Positions 17,772 to 26,632 of a DNA stretch of 64,000 nt are shown in pieces. Source of the stretch: CBDDEC01 sp965226785. GTDB lineage: Bacteria; Chloroflexota; Dehalococcoidia; UBA2979. Location of the stretch: positions 62,001 through 126,000 of the forward strand of contig CBDDEC010000002.1 of NCBI GenBank assembly GCA_965226785.1, in the 5' to 3' direction. Position numbers and translations under genes: made by a program. The notes beneath the pieces are model-generated. The model saw only the letters and a program-made list of their open reading frames with translations, was not told where the DNA came from and searched no databases. Position 1 is the stretch's first letter. Every line of letters begins with the position of its first letter.

Positions 17772-17933
17772 CAGGGCCTCCGCACGCACCAGCAAGAGTC
17801 ACCCCATCATCGACAGGCTGCGGGGTCCCCCATCCCCACGGTTCTTCGCTCTTTATGGCTGGTCCGCGCCAGCCGTGCACTTGTATGCCATTTTCGCACG
17901 AGATCGTTACACTTCGCAGTGTTCGCCATGCGC

Positions 17934-17950
17934 GTGGGACGGCAAAACCC
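17934..17950. repeat. Solo IS-A terminal repeat
   Basis: GTGGGACGGCAAAACCC with no element body behind it, directly abutting MITE-3 at 17951. Confidence 0.75.
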
Positions 17951-18123
17951 GTGGGGCGGCAATTCCTCATCCGTCCAGTGTTTGCGGGGTTTCTCGTCGT
18001 CTTGAGCATGTCGTCACGGTCAGGATGATCAACGGACTCATAAGCCGTCGGTCATCCAAGCCTGAGTCAGCGCGCAGCTAGAAACGGCCGTCAACACTGG
18101 CCGGATAAGGTTTTGCGCCCCAC
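17951..18123. mobile_element. MITE-3, 173 bp
   Basis: From GTGGGGCGGCAATTCCTCAT to GGATAAGGTTTTGCGCCCCAC. The imperfect terminal repeats extend about 22 bp and resemble IS-A ends. No coding capacity. Its right end replaces the last bases of a tRNA-Ser acceptor stem. Confidence 0.75.
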
Positions 18124-18205
18124 GGGGTGGGATTCGAACCCACGGTACGCCGAAACGCACGACGGTTTTCAAGACCGCTCCCTTCAACCACTCGGGCACC
18201 CCGCC
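18124..18205 (-). tRNA. tRNA-Ser(UGA), 3' acceptor strand truncated
   Basis: The minus strand gives GGCGGGG acceptor 5' strand, TGCCCGAGTGGTTGAAGGG D region, anticodon loop CTTGAAA (anticodon TGA), a long class II variable arm and the T arm GTGGG-TTCGAAT-CCCAC. Only CCC of the 3' acceptor strand (expected CCCCGCC) remains before MITE-3 starts at 18123. The following GTGG cannot pair with GGCG, and no CCA is present. As it stands the gene is probably non-functional. Confidence 0.85.
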
Positions 18206-18312
18206 GAGGTCTATGGTGTGCGGTTTCGCCGATGCGTCTTGTGCCTCCTCGACGCGCGGAGCGGCGGCGTCTGATAACGTTCGGATTGGCGGGATCTGCT
18301 TGGAGGTTGCTC

Positions 18313-18936
18313 GTGGCAACTGCCGATGGCTTGCCGGCGTACGCGGCGCGGCTGGAGATCGACTACACCGAAGGCCGTAACCGGCTGACCGCCGCGTTCC
18401 GGATCATCCTCATCCTCCCCATCCTTTTGATCCTCGCCATCCTCAACGGCGAAGGCGAGGGCGGACAGGAGGCCGGAGTCACCGTCGGCGCGAGTCTGTT
18501 TCTCGCGACCGCCCTGATGATCCTCTTCCGGCAGCGCTACCCACGCTGGTGGTTCGACTTCATGCTCGCGTTCAACCGCTTCGGCACGCGCGTGTACGCC
18601 TACCTCGGGCTGTTGGTCGACGAGTACCCATCGACCGAGGACGAGCAGCGAATCCATCTCGACCTTGACTACCCGGACGCCGAAGCGGGACTCAATCGCT
18701 GGTTGCCCTTGATCAAATGGCTGCTGGCGATCCCGCACTGGATCCTGTTGTTCGTGCTGTCCGTACTGGCGTTCTTCGTGACCGTGATCGCATGGTTCGC
18801 GATCCTGTTCACGGGGCGCTACCCCCGAGGGCTCTTCAACTTCTCGGTCGGCGTCAGTCGGTGGTGGCTGCGAGCCTTCGCCTATGCGTTCCTGCTGATC
18901 ACCGACCGCTACCCGCCGTTCCGGCTCGAGGCGTAG
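18313..18936 (+). CDS. DUF4389 membrane protein
   Basis: 207 residues from GTG 18313 (GGAGG six bases upstream). At least three membrane helices are visible (RIILILPILLILAIL, ASLFLATALMILF, LLFVLSVLAFFVTVIAWFAI). The duplicated aromatic motifs RQRYPRWWFDFMLAFNRF and TGRYPRGLFNFSVGVSRWWL are characteristic of DUF4389. Function unknown; the family is common in Actinobacteria and Chloroflexota. Confidence 0.85.
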   Translation: MATADGLPAYAARLEIDYTEGRNRLTAAFRIILILPILLILAILNGEGEGGQEAGVTVGASLFLATALMILFRQRYPRWWFDFMLAFNRFGTRVYAYLGLLVDEYPSTEDEQRIHLDLDYPDAEAGLNRWLPLIKWLLAIPHWILLFVLSVLAFFVTVIAWFAILFTGRYPRGLFNFSVGVSRWWLRAFAYAFLLITDRYPPFRLEA

Positions 18937-19162
18937 CGACCCGGTCGCGCTCCCTTGCCCCTCGACCGCGCTCCCTCCACCATCCCACCACCACCTGAAC
19001 GACCGCGTGGATGTCGGCGAACGTCTCGCCGGCGGAGACGGCGATGTGGCGCCAAATGCGGGGCGCGGTGTCGAGCAGCGTCACGTCCAGTTCGAATCCG
19101 TCTTCCCTCACGTTGCCACTATGCCGCGGAGGGACGGCGTACGCTGGCGGATGTTCGCGCAA
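18899..19162 (-). pseudogene. pRiA4b ORF-3-like protein, N-terminal fragment
   Basis: FELDVTLLDTAPRIWRHIAV followed by GETFADIHAVVQVVVGW matches the N-terminal half of the plasmid pRiA4b ORF-3-like family (pattern LkVtL....P.iWRr..vp...tl.dLH.vlq...GW). After GW the sequence becomes Arg-rich and non-homologous, so the C-terminal half is missing. The first ATG is at 19162. Function in the family is unknown. Confidence 0.55.
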
Positions 19163-19193
19163 GGCCAGATTCTACGCACGGGGGGAGGTACCG

Positions 19194-19370
19194 ATGGAGC
19201 GGCAGACGTTGCTGTTCGTCATGGAGCGAGAGACGAAGAACACCGTCCGCTTTCAGGAAGAGGCGAACGGCAAGCCGCCCGTGGTCGGCACGCTATATGT
19301 GCAGCAATGGGCGCTCGGGCAACCGCTACCGCAGCGGCTGACCGTGACGATTGAGGCCGCGAGTGAGTAA
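19194..19370 (+). CDS. Small conserved-looking protein, unknown function
   Basis: 58 residues, MERQTLLFVMERETKNTVRF then a VGTLYVQQWALG strand and TVTIEAASE end. A GGGGGAGG site at 19181-19188 precedes the ATG at 19194. Compact beta-rich composition resembling small orphan proteins on integrative elements. No function is proposed. Confidence 0.55.
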   Translation: MERQTLLFVMERETKNTVRFQEEANGKPPVVGTLYVQQWALGQPLPQRLTVTIEAASE

Positions 19371-19529
19371 TGGCGCTCGTGGCGGCGAAGCGGACGAAGC
19401 GGTAGCGGCTCCCGCCAAGCACCGCACAGAAGATGTGCAACGAGCCCTCGCTCCCCAGCACGAGCATGCTCGCCCGGCTGGGACACCCGGGGGCGGTAGC
19501 GGCGGCGGAAGCGCCGCCGCTTCGTCTCA

Positions 19530-19775
19530 GACACCGCACGAGTTGATACCCGCGGACCACCCCGCACGATTCGTGGCCGAGTTCGTCGGCGCCGGGGCGC
19601 GACGGCTGGGCCGAACTCGGCGTCCGCATAGACGGCGAGGCCCTGGGCGCGCCCGCCTACCATCCCCGCGCGCTGCTCGGCGTCTGGCGCTACGGCTTCA
19701 TGAGCGGCGTCCGCTCCTCGCGCAAGCTGGAGGCGGCCTGCCGCGACCAGGTGCCGTACCTGTGGCTGAGCGGTG
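19530..19775 (+). pseudogene. IS1182-type transposase N-terminal fragment
   Basis: ELIPADHPARFVAEFVGA in one frame continues after a frameshift as DGWAELGVRIDGEALGAPAY and YGFMSGVRSSRKLEAACRDQ. This is the DUF772-type N-terminal domain of IS1182/IS5-group transposases. The catalytic domain is missing. Confidence 0.65.
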
Positions 19776-19934
19776 TCAGGTCGGGAGCGGGAGCGCCCGC
19801 AGCCGGGCGAGGGCGTCGGTGAAGGCGCCTGCCCACGGCCAGCGCTCTGGCAGAGGCAGGGTGAGCCGGCGAGCAGAGCGGGTGAGCCGCCCGGGGAAAG
19901 AGCAGAGCCGCCGCCGCAGCGTACGCGTGGTGAC
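19776..19934 (-). pseudogene. IS1380-like transposase C-terminal fragment
   Basis: The minus strand ends LTRSARRLTLPLPERWPWAG AFTDALARLRALPLPT with TGA at 19776-19778, split here after G for display. The ARxLxLxLPERWPW..aF..aL.RL tail is typical of DDE group 1 (IS1380-type) transposases. It is joined to IS-A at 19935. Confidence 0.5.
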
Positions 19935-20828
19935 GATGCAAGCCTCCTAAGCACTGGCTTGCTGACGACTCGCTGACTCGGCATCCGCTGCACCGGCTTG
20001 CGTCCCTCCGGAGAGTCGAGCGCCAATGACCGATGCGGCCGCATCGCGTTGTAGTGCTGGACGTACTGACCAAGCACCCGCCGGAGATGTTGTTCGTTGA
20101 CCGCGATGACATGGTCGAGACACTCGCGCCTGAGCGTGCCGATCACGCGCTCGGCGATGGCGTTGGCATTCGGCGCGTGCACCGGAGTCAGAATCGTCTC
20201 GATCCCGAGCCGTCGAGCGCGTGCGATGAAGTCCCCGCCATCGCTACGGTCGCGGTCTCGGATGAGGAACCCTGGCTGCTGACCCCAGGCGGTCGCCTCG
20301 ATCATCTGCCTCCAGATCCAGGGCGCGATCGGGTGCTCCGTGACGGTCCAGTGCCGGATGCGGCGCCGGCCGTGGTCGATCACGACGAACACGGAGAGCG
20401 TGCGGAAGGTGAGGGTCTGCACCGTGAACCGGTCAGCAGCCCAGATGCTGGACGCGTGGTTGCGGAGAAACGTGCGCCACGACTGACTCGGCGGTCGCCG
20501 CAGCGCCTGCTGACGGTAGCGGCTCACGGTGCGAGCGCTCACCTCGAAGCCAAGCGCACGCAGCTCACCAACGATGCGGATGGCGCCCCACCGTGGATGC
20601 TCAGTGGCGCTGCGCAGGATCAGCCGCTGCCACTCGGCGGGAATGTGGGGACGCCCAGGTCCGCGACGACTCTTCCAGCGCCAGTAGGCGCGCCAAGCGG
20701 AACGATGCCACCGCACAACCGTGTCCGGCTCGACCATCACGAGCGTGCCTCGCCAGCCGGACCAACCACGTGCCAGCAGTGACCAGAATCGGCGGTCGTG
20801 GCGACGGAGCCGCGGTCGACGACGGCCC
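19935..20828 (-). pseudogene. IS-A copy lacking both termini
   Basis: Residues about 75 to 340 of the transposase, with all three catalytic residues readable. An extra A (CTCCTAAGCACTGG) removes the normal C-terminus and lets the frame run on into the debris at 19253. The N-terminal end is lost at 20828, where a 23-bp tandem duplication (TCGACGACGGCCCGTGGGAC unit) leads into the next IS-A copy. Confidence 0.85.
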
Positions 20829-20850
20829 GTGGGACGGTCGACGACGGCCC

Positions 20851-21625
20851 GTGGGACGGCAAAACCTCATGCGGCCCACCGATACTCATGATGCAAGCCT
20901 CCTAGCACCGGCTTGCTGACGACTCGCTGACTCGGCGTCCGCTGCACCGGCGAGCGTCCCTCCGGAGAGTCGAGCGACAATGATCGATGCGGACGCATCG
21001 CGTTGTAGTGCTGGACGTACTCACCAAGCACCCGCCGGAGATGTTGTTCGTTGACCGCGATGACATGGTCGAGACACTCGCGCCTGAGCGTGCCGATCAC
21101 GCGCTCGGCGATGGCGTTGGCATTCGGCGCGTGCACCGGAGTCAGAATCGTCTCGATCCCGAGCCGTCGAGCGCGTGCGATGAAGTCTCCGCCATAGCTA
21201 CGGTCGCGGTCTCGGATCAGGAACCCTGGCTGCTGACCCCAGGCGGTCGCCTCGATCATCTGCCTCCAGATCCAGGGCGCGATCGGGTGCTCCGTGACGG
21301 TCCAGTGCCGGATGCGGCGCCGACCATGCTCGATCACGACGAACACGTAGAGCGTGCGGAAGGTGAGGGTCTGCACCGTGAACCGGTCAGCAGCCCAGAT
21401 GCTGGACGCGTGGTTGCGGAGAAACGTGCGCCACGACTGGCTCGGGGGTCGCCGCAGCACTTGCCGGCGGTAGCGACTCACGGTGCGGGCGCTGACCTCG
21501 AAGCCAAGGGCACGCAGCTCGCCGACGATGCGGACGGCGCCCCACCGCGGATTCTCAGTGGCGATGCGGACGATCAGCTGTCGCAGCTCTGCGGGAATCC
21601 GGGGTCGTCCGGAGCGGCGACGACC
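20851..21625 (-). pseudogene. IS-A copy truncated by MITE-1
   Basis: Terminal repeat at 20851 and C-terminal stop at 20867. Residues about 110-359 are present with an intact frame and catalytic residues. The N-terminal third is cut by MITE-1 at 21626 (after GGCGACGAC), and the missing part does not reappear on the other side. Confidence 0.85.
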
Positions 21626-21746
21626 GTGGGGAGGCAAAACTAGATCGTGAGCGATCCAGGGAGCTTCCAGGAGAGACTTAGCCGATCCTCCTCCTGGGGG
21701 GGGCCAGGCTCAGTCAGGATCGCGCGGATGAATATTGCCGCCCCAC
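21626..21746. mobile_element. MITE-1, copy a (121 bp)
   Basis: GTGGGGAGGCAAAACTAGAT ... GATGAATATTGCCGCCCCAC, with an internal run of 8 G at 21696-21703. Two other copies (34543, 42780) differ mainly in the length of this G run. No ORF. Confidence 0.85.
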
Positions 21747-21783
21747 GGGGGGCGCAGCGCGTGCCTTGCCCCTCGATCTGCCC

Positions 21784-21989
21784 CTATCCCTCGTCCACCT
21801 CGGCCGCTGCCCACATGATCTCGTCGAGCTTCGCCTGGCGGCGGGGTAGGGCAGCGCGTCCTGCTTCTCCCGGAGGAGGTGCATCGCGAGCGTCTCGAGG
21901 ATGTACTCCTCGGTCTCGCCGAGCCGCTCATACAGCGGGAAGTCGCGGTTGATCACCACCGTACGGCCGCAGGGTGAAGCGCCCGACAT
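21784..21989 (-). pseudogene. C-terminal fragment of an unrecognised protein
   Basis: GRTVVINRDFPLYERLGETE EYILETLAMHLLREKQDALP (shown in two pieces) is helix-rich and protein-like. With a frameshift near 21845 it ends QAKLDEIMWAAAEVDEG at a TAG at 21784. It resembles the C-terminal end of an ATPase-type or phage protein, but I cannot place it. There is no start codon. Confidence 0.35.
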
Positions 21990-22170
21990 GAGGGGCGGAC
22001 GTCGACCACCGAGGCTGGCGATGGTAACGTTTGCAGACTCGGACGACGAAGTCTGACCAGCGCTCGAGGCTCATCGCTTGCTGTTGCGCCCCGAGCGCAC
22101 GTATCGTGCGCGGGAGTCGCCGGTACGATGCGGATCAGCTGCAGCGCTGCAATCGCTGCCCGGATGAGCC

Positions 22171-23145
22171 ATGCGCTACCAGGACCTCGCCGATCGCTCG
22201 CTCGCCGGGGAACCGCTGGACCGGGCGGACGCGCTCGCCGTGCTGCAGTCGCCGGACGAGGAGGTGGTTGACCTGCTGGCGGCCGCGTACCGCGTGCGCC
22301 GGCACTACTGGGGCAACCGGGTACAGTTGCACGTCCTGCAGAACGCGAAGAGCGGATTCTGCCCAGAGGACTGCCACTACTGCTCGCAGTCCTCGCGCTC
22401 CACTGCCGTCATCGACAAGTACCCCTACCTCGACCGCGCAGCGATTCTGGAGGCGGCCCGGCAGGCACAGACCGCGGGGGCGGTCCGCTTCTGTGTCGTC
22501 GCCAGCGGTCGCGGCCCCGCGGCGAAGGAGCTGAGCTACGTCGCCGAGGTCGCGCGCGAGATCAAGTCCGAGCTCGACATCGATCTCTGCGCCTGTGTCG
22601 GCATCCTCGATGAGGCGGCGGCGCTGACGCTGCGGCGGGCCGGCGTCGACCGACTGAACCACAACCTCAACAGCAGCGAACGCTTCTCACCGGAAATCGT
22701 CACGACCCACACCTACGACGACCGCGTGGGCACCCTGCGCGCCGCCCGCGCCGCTGGCCTCGAGCTCTGCAGCGGCGCGATCTTCGGCATGGGCGAGGGC
22801 GAGGAGGATGTGATCGACGTGTTGATGGCGCTGCGCGAAATCAGCCCCGAGTCGATTCCGATCAACTTTCTCATCCCGATCGACGGCACGCCCCTGGAGG
22901 GCGTCAACCACCTCACCCCGAACCAGTGCCTGCGCCAGCTCGCGCTCGCGCGCCTGCTCAATCCGGAGGCCGAGATCCGCATCGCTGGTGGCCGCGAGGT
23001 GCACCTGCGCTCGCTGCAGGCGATGGGGCTGTACGCCGCCAACTCGATCTTCGTCGAGGGCTACCTCACCACCCCGGGCCAGAGCAATGCCGAGGCGCAG
23101 CAGATGATCGCGGACCTTGGCTTCGTCGTCGAAGAGCACGCCTAA
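22171..23145 (+). CDS. bioB: Biotin synthase
   Basis: 324 residues. A radical-SAM enzyme inserting sulfur into dethiobiotin, the last step of biotin synthesis. The radical-SAM cluster Cys are C64, C68 and C71 (SGFCPEDCHYCSQS). Family motifs NHNLNSSERF and FLIPIDGTPLEGV are present, and the cluster-ligand Arg lies in the INFLIP/AEIRIAGGRE region. Full length, single frame, no neighbouring bio genes. The truncated accC at 15.9 kb is the only other biotin-linked gene in the window. Start ATG 22171; an ATG 7 bases earlier is out of frame. Confidence 0.95.
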   Translation: MRYQDLADRSLAGEPLDRADALAVLQSPDEEVVDLLAAAYRVRRHYWGNRVQLHVLQNAKSGFCPEDCHYCSQSSRSTAVIDKYPYLDRAAILEAARQAQTAGAVRFCVVASGRGPAAKELSYVAEVAREIKSELDIDLCACVGILDEAAALTLRRAGVDRLNHNLNSSERFSPEIVTTHTYDDRVGTLRAARAAGLELCSGAIFGMGEGEEDVIDVLMALREISPESIPINFLIPIDGTPLEGVNHLTPNQCLRQLALARLLNPEAEIRIAGGREVHLRSLQAMGLYAANSIFVEGYLTTPGQSNAEAQQMIADLGFVVEEHA

Positions 23146-23319
23146 CGCATCACCGAGCGAAGCGCAGGCCGACGCTGCAACTCCGCTTTCCCGGTCCCCA
23201 GTGGATGGCCGCGATGGCGAGAGCACGAAATCGATCGACGTTGCCCTCGTTCATCGCCGCCTAGAGCGCGCTTGTGAGCTCCCGGCGCGCTCTCGCGTGA
23301 TCGTTGAGGTCCTGTAGCC

Positions 23320-23457
23320 GTGGGACGGCAAAACCTCATGCGGCCCACCGATACTCATGATGCAAGCCTCCTAGCACCGGCTTGCTGACGACTCGCTGAC
23401 TCGGCGTCCGCTGCACCGGCGAGCGTCCCTCCGGAGAGTCGAGCGACAATGATCGAT
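23320..23457 (-). mobile_element. IS-A end fragment
   Basis: Terminal repeat GTGGGACGGCAAAACC plus the last roughly 40 codons, cut by the IS6 element at 23460. Confidence 0.85.
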
Positions 23458-23459
23458 GG

Positions 23460-24409
23460 GCTCCGTCAGAACTCAGACCACCGATCCGCTGCTAGCGTCG
23501 GAGTGAACGACGACGCTGGGGAGGATTGCCTGTGATGTGCCCGCGCTGCAGCTCGAGTGAGACTAGTTCGCGCAGCCGACGCACCTCCACGGGCTACTGC
23601 ACGTTCGCATGCCGCGCTTGCGGAACGGTCTTCAACGAGCGAACGGGCACGCCGTTTAACGACCTCCAGTACCCGACCGACGTGGTGATGCTCGCCGTGC
23701 TGTGGCGCCTGCGCTACAAGCTGAGCTTCCGCGACGTCGCCGAGATGCTGCTCCAGCGCGGATTCGAAGTCACGCACGAGACGGTTCGTGTGTGGGAGTT
23801 CCGGTTCGCGCCCTTGCTCGCCAGTCAGCTGCGCGCGAAGCGGCGCGGCCGCGCCGGCGTGTCTTGGTACCTCGACGAGACGTACCTGAAAGTCGGCGGT
23901 CGTTGGTGCTACCTCTATCGCGCGATCGACCACAGGGGCGAACTCATCGACTCGATGCTCAGCGAACGCCGCGACAAGCACGCAGCGCGACGGTTCCTAC
24001 GACGGTTAGTCGAGATCTCTGAAGGCAAGCCCGCACGGATCACGACTGACCTCCACCCCGCGTATCGGCGTGCGATCCGCTGGATCATCGGACGCAAGGC
24101 GTGGCACCGGACGACGCAGTACCTGAACAACTACACCGAGCAGAGCCATCGCGCCGTGAAGCAGCGCTACTACCCGATGCTCGGCTTCGGGAGCTTCGAG
24201 TCAGCGTCGCGTTTCTGCAGCGCATTCGACGAGCTGCGACAGTACTTTCGCGTTCGCCGCCGCGGCGACGCCCATGTCTCGCTCGCCGCGCAACGACGGT
24301 TGTTCCTGGCTCGCTGGCGTTCGCTGATCGCGGAGGCGGCTGCGGCGTAGACCGGTCACTAACCCGCGATTTGCGTCGGTCCCGCCATCGGTCGTCTGAG
24401 ATCTGACAG
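23460..24409 (+). mobile_element. IS6-family element, complete (copy b)
   Basis: Ends CTCCGTCAGAACTCAGACC and GTCTGAGATCTGACAG (imperfect inverted repeat) around one intact transposase. Left flank is an IS-A fragment; the right flank is the left end of an IS110 element. Confidence 0.88.
23535..24350 (+). CDS. IS6-family DDE transposase (copy b)
   Basis: 271 residues. Zinc ribbon MCPRCSS...CRACGTVF; catalytic Asp in SWYLDETYLKVGGRWCYLYR, Asp in ITTDLHPAYRRAIRWI, Glu in YTEQSHRAVKQRYYP. This is the intact counterpart of the broken copy at 7.1-7.9 kb and belongs to a subtype distinct from copies c and e. The ATG at 23535 fits the family start. Confidence 0.93.
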   Translation: MCPRCSSSETSSRSRRTSTGYCTFACRACGTVFNERTGTPFNDLQYPTDVVMLAVLWRLRYKLSFRDVAEMLLQRGFEVTHETVRVWEFRFAPLLASQLRAKRRGRAGVSWYLDETYLKVGGRWCYLYRAIDHRGELIDSMLSERRDKHAARRFLRRLVEISEGKPARITTDLHPAYRRAIRWIIGRKAWHRTTQYLNNYTEQSHRAVKQRYYPMLGFGSFESASRFCSAFDELRQYFRVRRRGDAHVSLAAQRRLFLARWRSLIAEAAAA

Positions 24410-24410
24410 G

Positions 24411-24671
24411 GATGATCGGTACGACGCCCAGCCACCACTAGGCGGCGAGCGTTTACGGTGCCGGGTGGGCTCCCGGGCTCGGTCTGACCCCAGATTCTGA
24501 CTGGCGCTTCGGCTGCTCTCGCTCTGATCTGTCGGCCGCGCCTCCGAGTCCATCTGGCACGCACCGGTCGGGCGAACGTGACCTCATAGGAGCCTGCCTT
24601 GGCGGCTCGTCCCTGTCCTGTCCGCCGTCCCGGCACGTGCGGCCACCCTGCACAGATTGTTCGATGAAGGG
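24411..24671 (+). ncRNA. IS110 left-end noncoding region, candidate bridge RNA
   Basis: About 260 bases with no ORF between the IS6 end and the IS110 start. The first 172 bases recur (one mismatch seen) in inverted orientation at 42903-43076 without any transposase, again directly against an IS6 end. IS110-group elements encode their bridge RNA here; the RNA is inferred, not seen. Confidence 0.5.
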
Positions 24672-25730
24672 ATGACGATGACCACCATGACAGATGCGAC
24701 CACGCGCGTCACCGCCGGGGTCGACACGCACCGCGACCAGCACGTGGTCGCCGCGCTCGATGAGCGGGGCGGCGAGCTCGGGGTGCGGTCGTTCGCGACG
24801 ACCACGGCCGGCTACCGACAGGCGCTCGCCTGGCTCCGCAGCCTTGGTCCGGTCGAGCGCATCGGCGTCGAAGGGACGGGCACCTACGGCGCTGGCCTGA
24901 CCCGCTACCTGCTCGCCGAGGCGGTGGCGGTGGTGGAGGTGAATCGCCCCAACCGCCAGCTGCGACGCCGCCACGGTAAGTCCGACCCCGTCGACGCCAT
25001 CGCCGCCGCTCGCGCTGCGCAGTCAGGGGAGGCCTCGGGTGAGGCGAAGACCCGCAGCGGTGCCGTGGAGGCGATCCGCGCGCTGCGCACGGCTCGCCGC
25101 TCGGCCGGGCATGCACGCACGACGGCCCTCAACCAGATGCGCGCCCTGCTCGTGAGTGGACCGGACGACCTCCGGGCCGCACTGCGGGGCAGCACTGTGT
25201 TCGAGCTGGTGACGACCGCGGCGCGGCTGCGCCCCGCCGACCCCACGACCGCCGTCGGCGCCACCAAGCTGGCCCTGCGTGAGCTGGCTCGACGGGTGCA
25301 GCGCCTCGAGGCAGAGCGCCGCCGCCTCGACACCGTGCTCGAGCAGCTGGTCGCCACCACCGCACCCGCCCTGGTGGCCTGCTTCGGCGTGGGCACCGAC
25401 ACCGCCGGCGCTCTGCTCGTCTCCGCCGGCGACAACCCGCAACGCCTCCGCAGCGAGGCGGCATTCGCCCATCACTGCGGCGTCGCTCCGATCGACGCCT
25501 CGTCGGGGCTGACCATCCGCAAACGACTCAACCGCGGTGGCGACCGCACCGCGAATCAAGCGCTCTGGCGGATCGTCATGGTCCGCATGGTCCACGACCC
25601 CCGCACCCGCCGCTACGTCGAGCGGCGCACGCGCGAGGGCCGCTCCAAGCGCGAGATCATCCGCTCGCTCAAGCGCTACGTCGCACGGCAGCTCTATCGC
25701 CACCTCCCGCGCCCCGAATCGCTCGCTTGA
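24672..25730 (+). CDS. IS110-family transposase (intact)
   Basis: 352 residues. The DEDD catalytic domain has Asp in AGVDTHRDQHVV, Glu in GVEGTGTYGAG and the Asp pair in GKSDPVDAIAAARA. The C-terminal transposase_20 domain has the Ser region GVAPIDASSGLTIRKRLNRG. The usual IS110 length is 300-400. Two in-frame ATGs (24672, 24678) are possible starts; the second has AAGGG six bases upstream. The right end follows the stop as CAGGCGATAGGAGCATCAG, shared with the broken copy at 5.86 kb. Confidence 0.93.
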   Translation: MTMTTMTDATTRVTAGVDTHRDQHVVAALDERGGELGVRSFATTTAGYRQALAWLRSLGPVERIGVEGTGTYGAGLTRYLLAEAVAVVEVNRPNRQLRRRHGKSDPVDAIAAARAAQSGEASGEAKTRSGAVEAIRALRTARRSAGHARTTALNQMRALLVSGPDDLRAALRGSTVFELVTTAARLRPADPTTAVGATKLALRELARRVQRLEAERRRLDTVLEQLVATTAPALVACFGVGTDTAGALLVSAGDNPQRLRSEAAFAHHCGVAPIDASSGLTIRKRLNRGGDRTANQALWRIVMVRMVHDPRTRRYVERRTREGRSKREIIRSLKRYVARQLYRHLPRPESLA

Positions 25731-25761
25731 CAGGCGATAGGAGCATCAGTGCCGGCCGCGG

Positions 25762-26391
25762 CTACTCCCTGCCGATCGTCGTCTTGGCGACCACCTTCAC
25801 GCCCTGGATGGTGCCCTCAACGGATCGACGGACCCGCACCGCGGCAACCTCGCTGACCTCGCCGGCCGCCTCGATGGCGCCGGTCGCCGCGGCCGCCGCC
25901 GCCTCCTCCACGTTCACGGTGGTGTCCTTCGCGGCCTCGATGGCGCCTTCGACGGCGCCCAACGCGGCGGTCGTGATGTCGGCGCCCACGGCCGACGCCT
26001 CACTCACCACAGTGCGGCTCGTCTGCCCGATAGCCTCCAGCGACTCGCTGCCCGCCTCGGCCGAGCCACGCACCACGCCGATCACCGCGCCCTTGGCCGC
26101 GTTCCCGACCGAGGCGCCCACACTGCTGGCCGACTCAACAGCCGCCGTCACGGTATCGGCCGCGGTCTCCGCTGCCTGTCCGCCGACGTCGCCGACGGCG
26201 TCGATGGTGCCCTTGACGGCCCCCACGGCCACACTCCCGGCGGCACCGCCGGTTTCGCCCGTCTCCTTGATGGCGCTCTGTACAGTCGAGGCGACCGTCT
26301 CGACCACCGCCTGCGTGATCTCACCGCTGCCGCGGATCACGCCAATGATGCTGTTCTTGACCCGCGCCCCAATCTCCTGCTCGTCGGCCAT
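25762..26391 (-). CDS. Gly/Ala/Val-rich repetitive amphipathic protein
   Basis: About 209 residues from MADEQEIGARVKNSIIGVIR. Repeats of the type GAVKGTIDAVGDVGGQAAET alternate small residues with Thr/Val/Glu in an 11-residue-like heptad-shifted pattern. There is no Cys, few aromatics and no signal peptide. This composition resembles phasin-like or LEA/apolipoprotein-like proteins that coat surfaces or membranes. The first half and second half contain related GVIRGSGEI / GVVRGSAEA segments, indicating internal duplication. Start at 26391 is preferred over 26406 because GGGGTGAG lies just upstream. Function unknown. Confidence 0.65.
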   Translation of the reverse strand: MADEQEIGARVKNSIIGVIRGSGEITQAVVETVASTVQSAIKETGETGGAAGSVAVGAVKGTIDAVGDVGGQAAETAADTVTAAVESASSVGASVGNAAKGAVIGVVRGSAEAGSESLEAIGQTSRTVVSEASAVGADITTAALGAVEGAIEAAKDTTVNVEEAAAAAATGAIEAAGEVSEVAAVRVRRSVEGTIQGVKVVAKTTIGRE

Positions 26392-26406
26392 GCGACTCAC
26401 CCCCAT

Positions 26407-26632
26407 CCCGATCAGTTCGAGGTTGTCAGTAGGGGCTCATCTTCACGGAGCCCGCTGCGCGCGTCAACACGCGGACCCGCCGCCGTGCGCTCCGCGCGGG
26501 CGCCGGCGAGCCTCCACGCCCACCGCGGGCGGATCAGCGGCACCGGTTCCTCTGCACGCGGGATCCCCCACCTCTCTGGTCCGTCCCCTCGCGTTCCGGG
26601 CGCGGCCGGCGAGGAATGACGATACTGGACGC
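26407..26632. other. Divergent intergenic region
   Basis: 226 bases between two divergent genes, presumably holding both promoters. I see no clear promoter hexamers or operators. Confidence 0.4.

Noticed and set aside
16818..18005. Long plus-strand frame over the lipoprotein
   Set aside because: Gly/Arg-rich antisense frame without domain resemblance.
19253..20740. A 495-residue fusion of transposase and unknown domain
   Set aside because: The C-terminal extension results from an extra base that removes the normal stop. The added sequence is antisense debris, not a domain.
23117..23317. Small plus-strand gene overlapping the end of bioB
   Set aside because: No start codon with a ribosome-binding site and no conserved features; left unannotated.
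25727..26632. Plus-strand open frame running from the IS110 end into the YihY gene
   Set aside because: It is antisense to the repeat protein at 25762-26391 and has low-complexity Ala/Pro/Thr composition. The YihY homology begins only at 26633.
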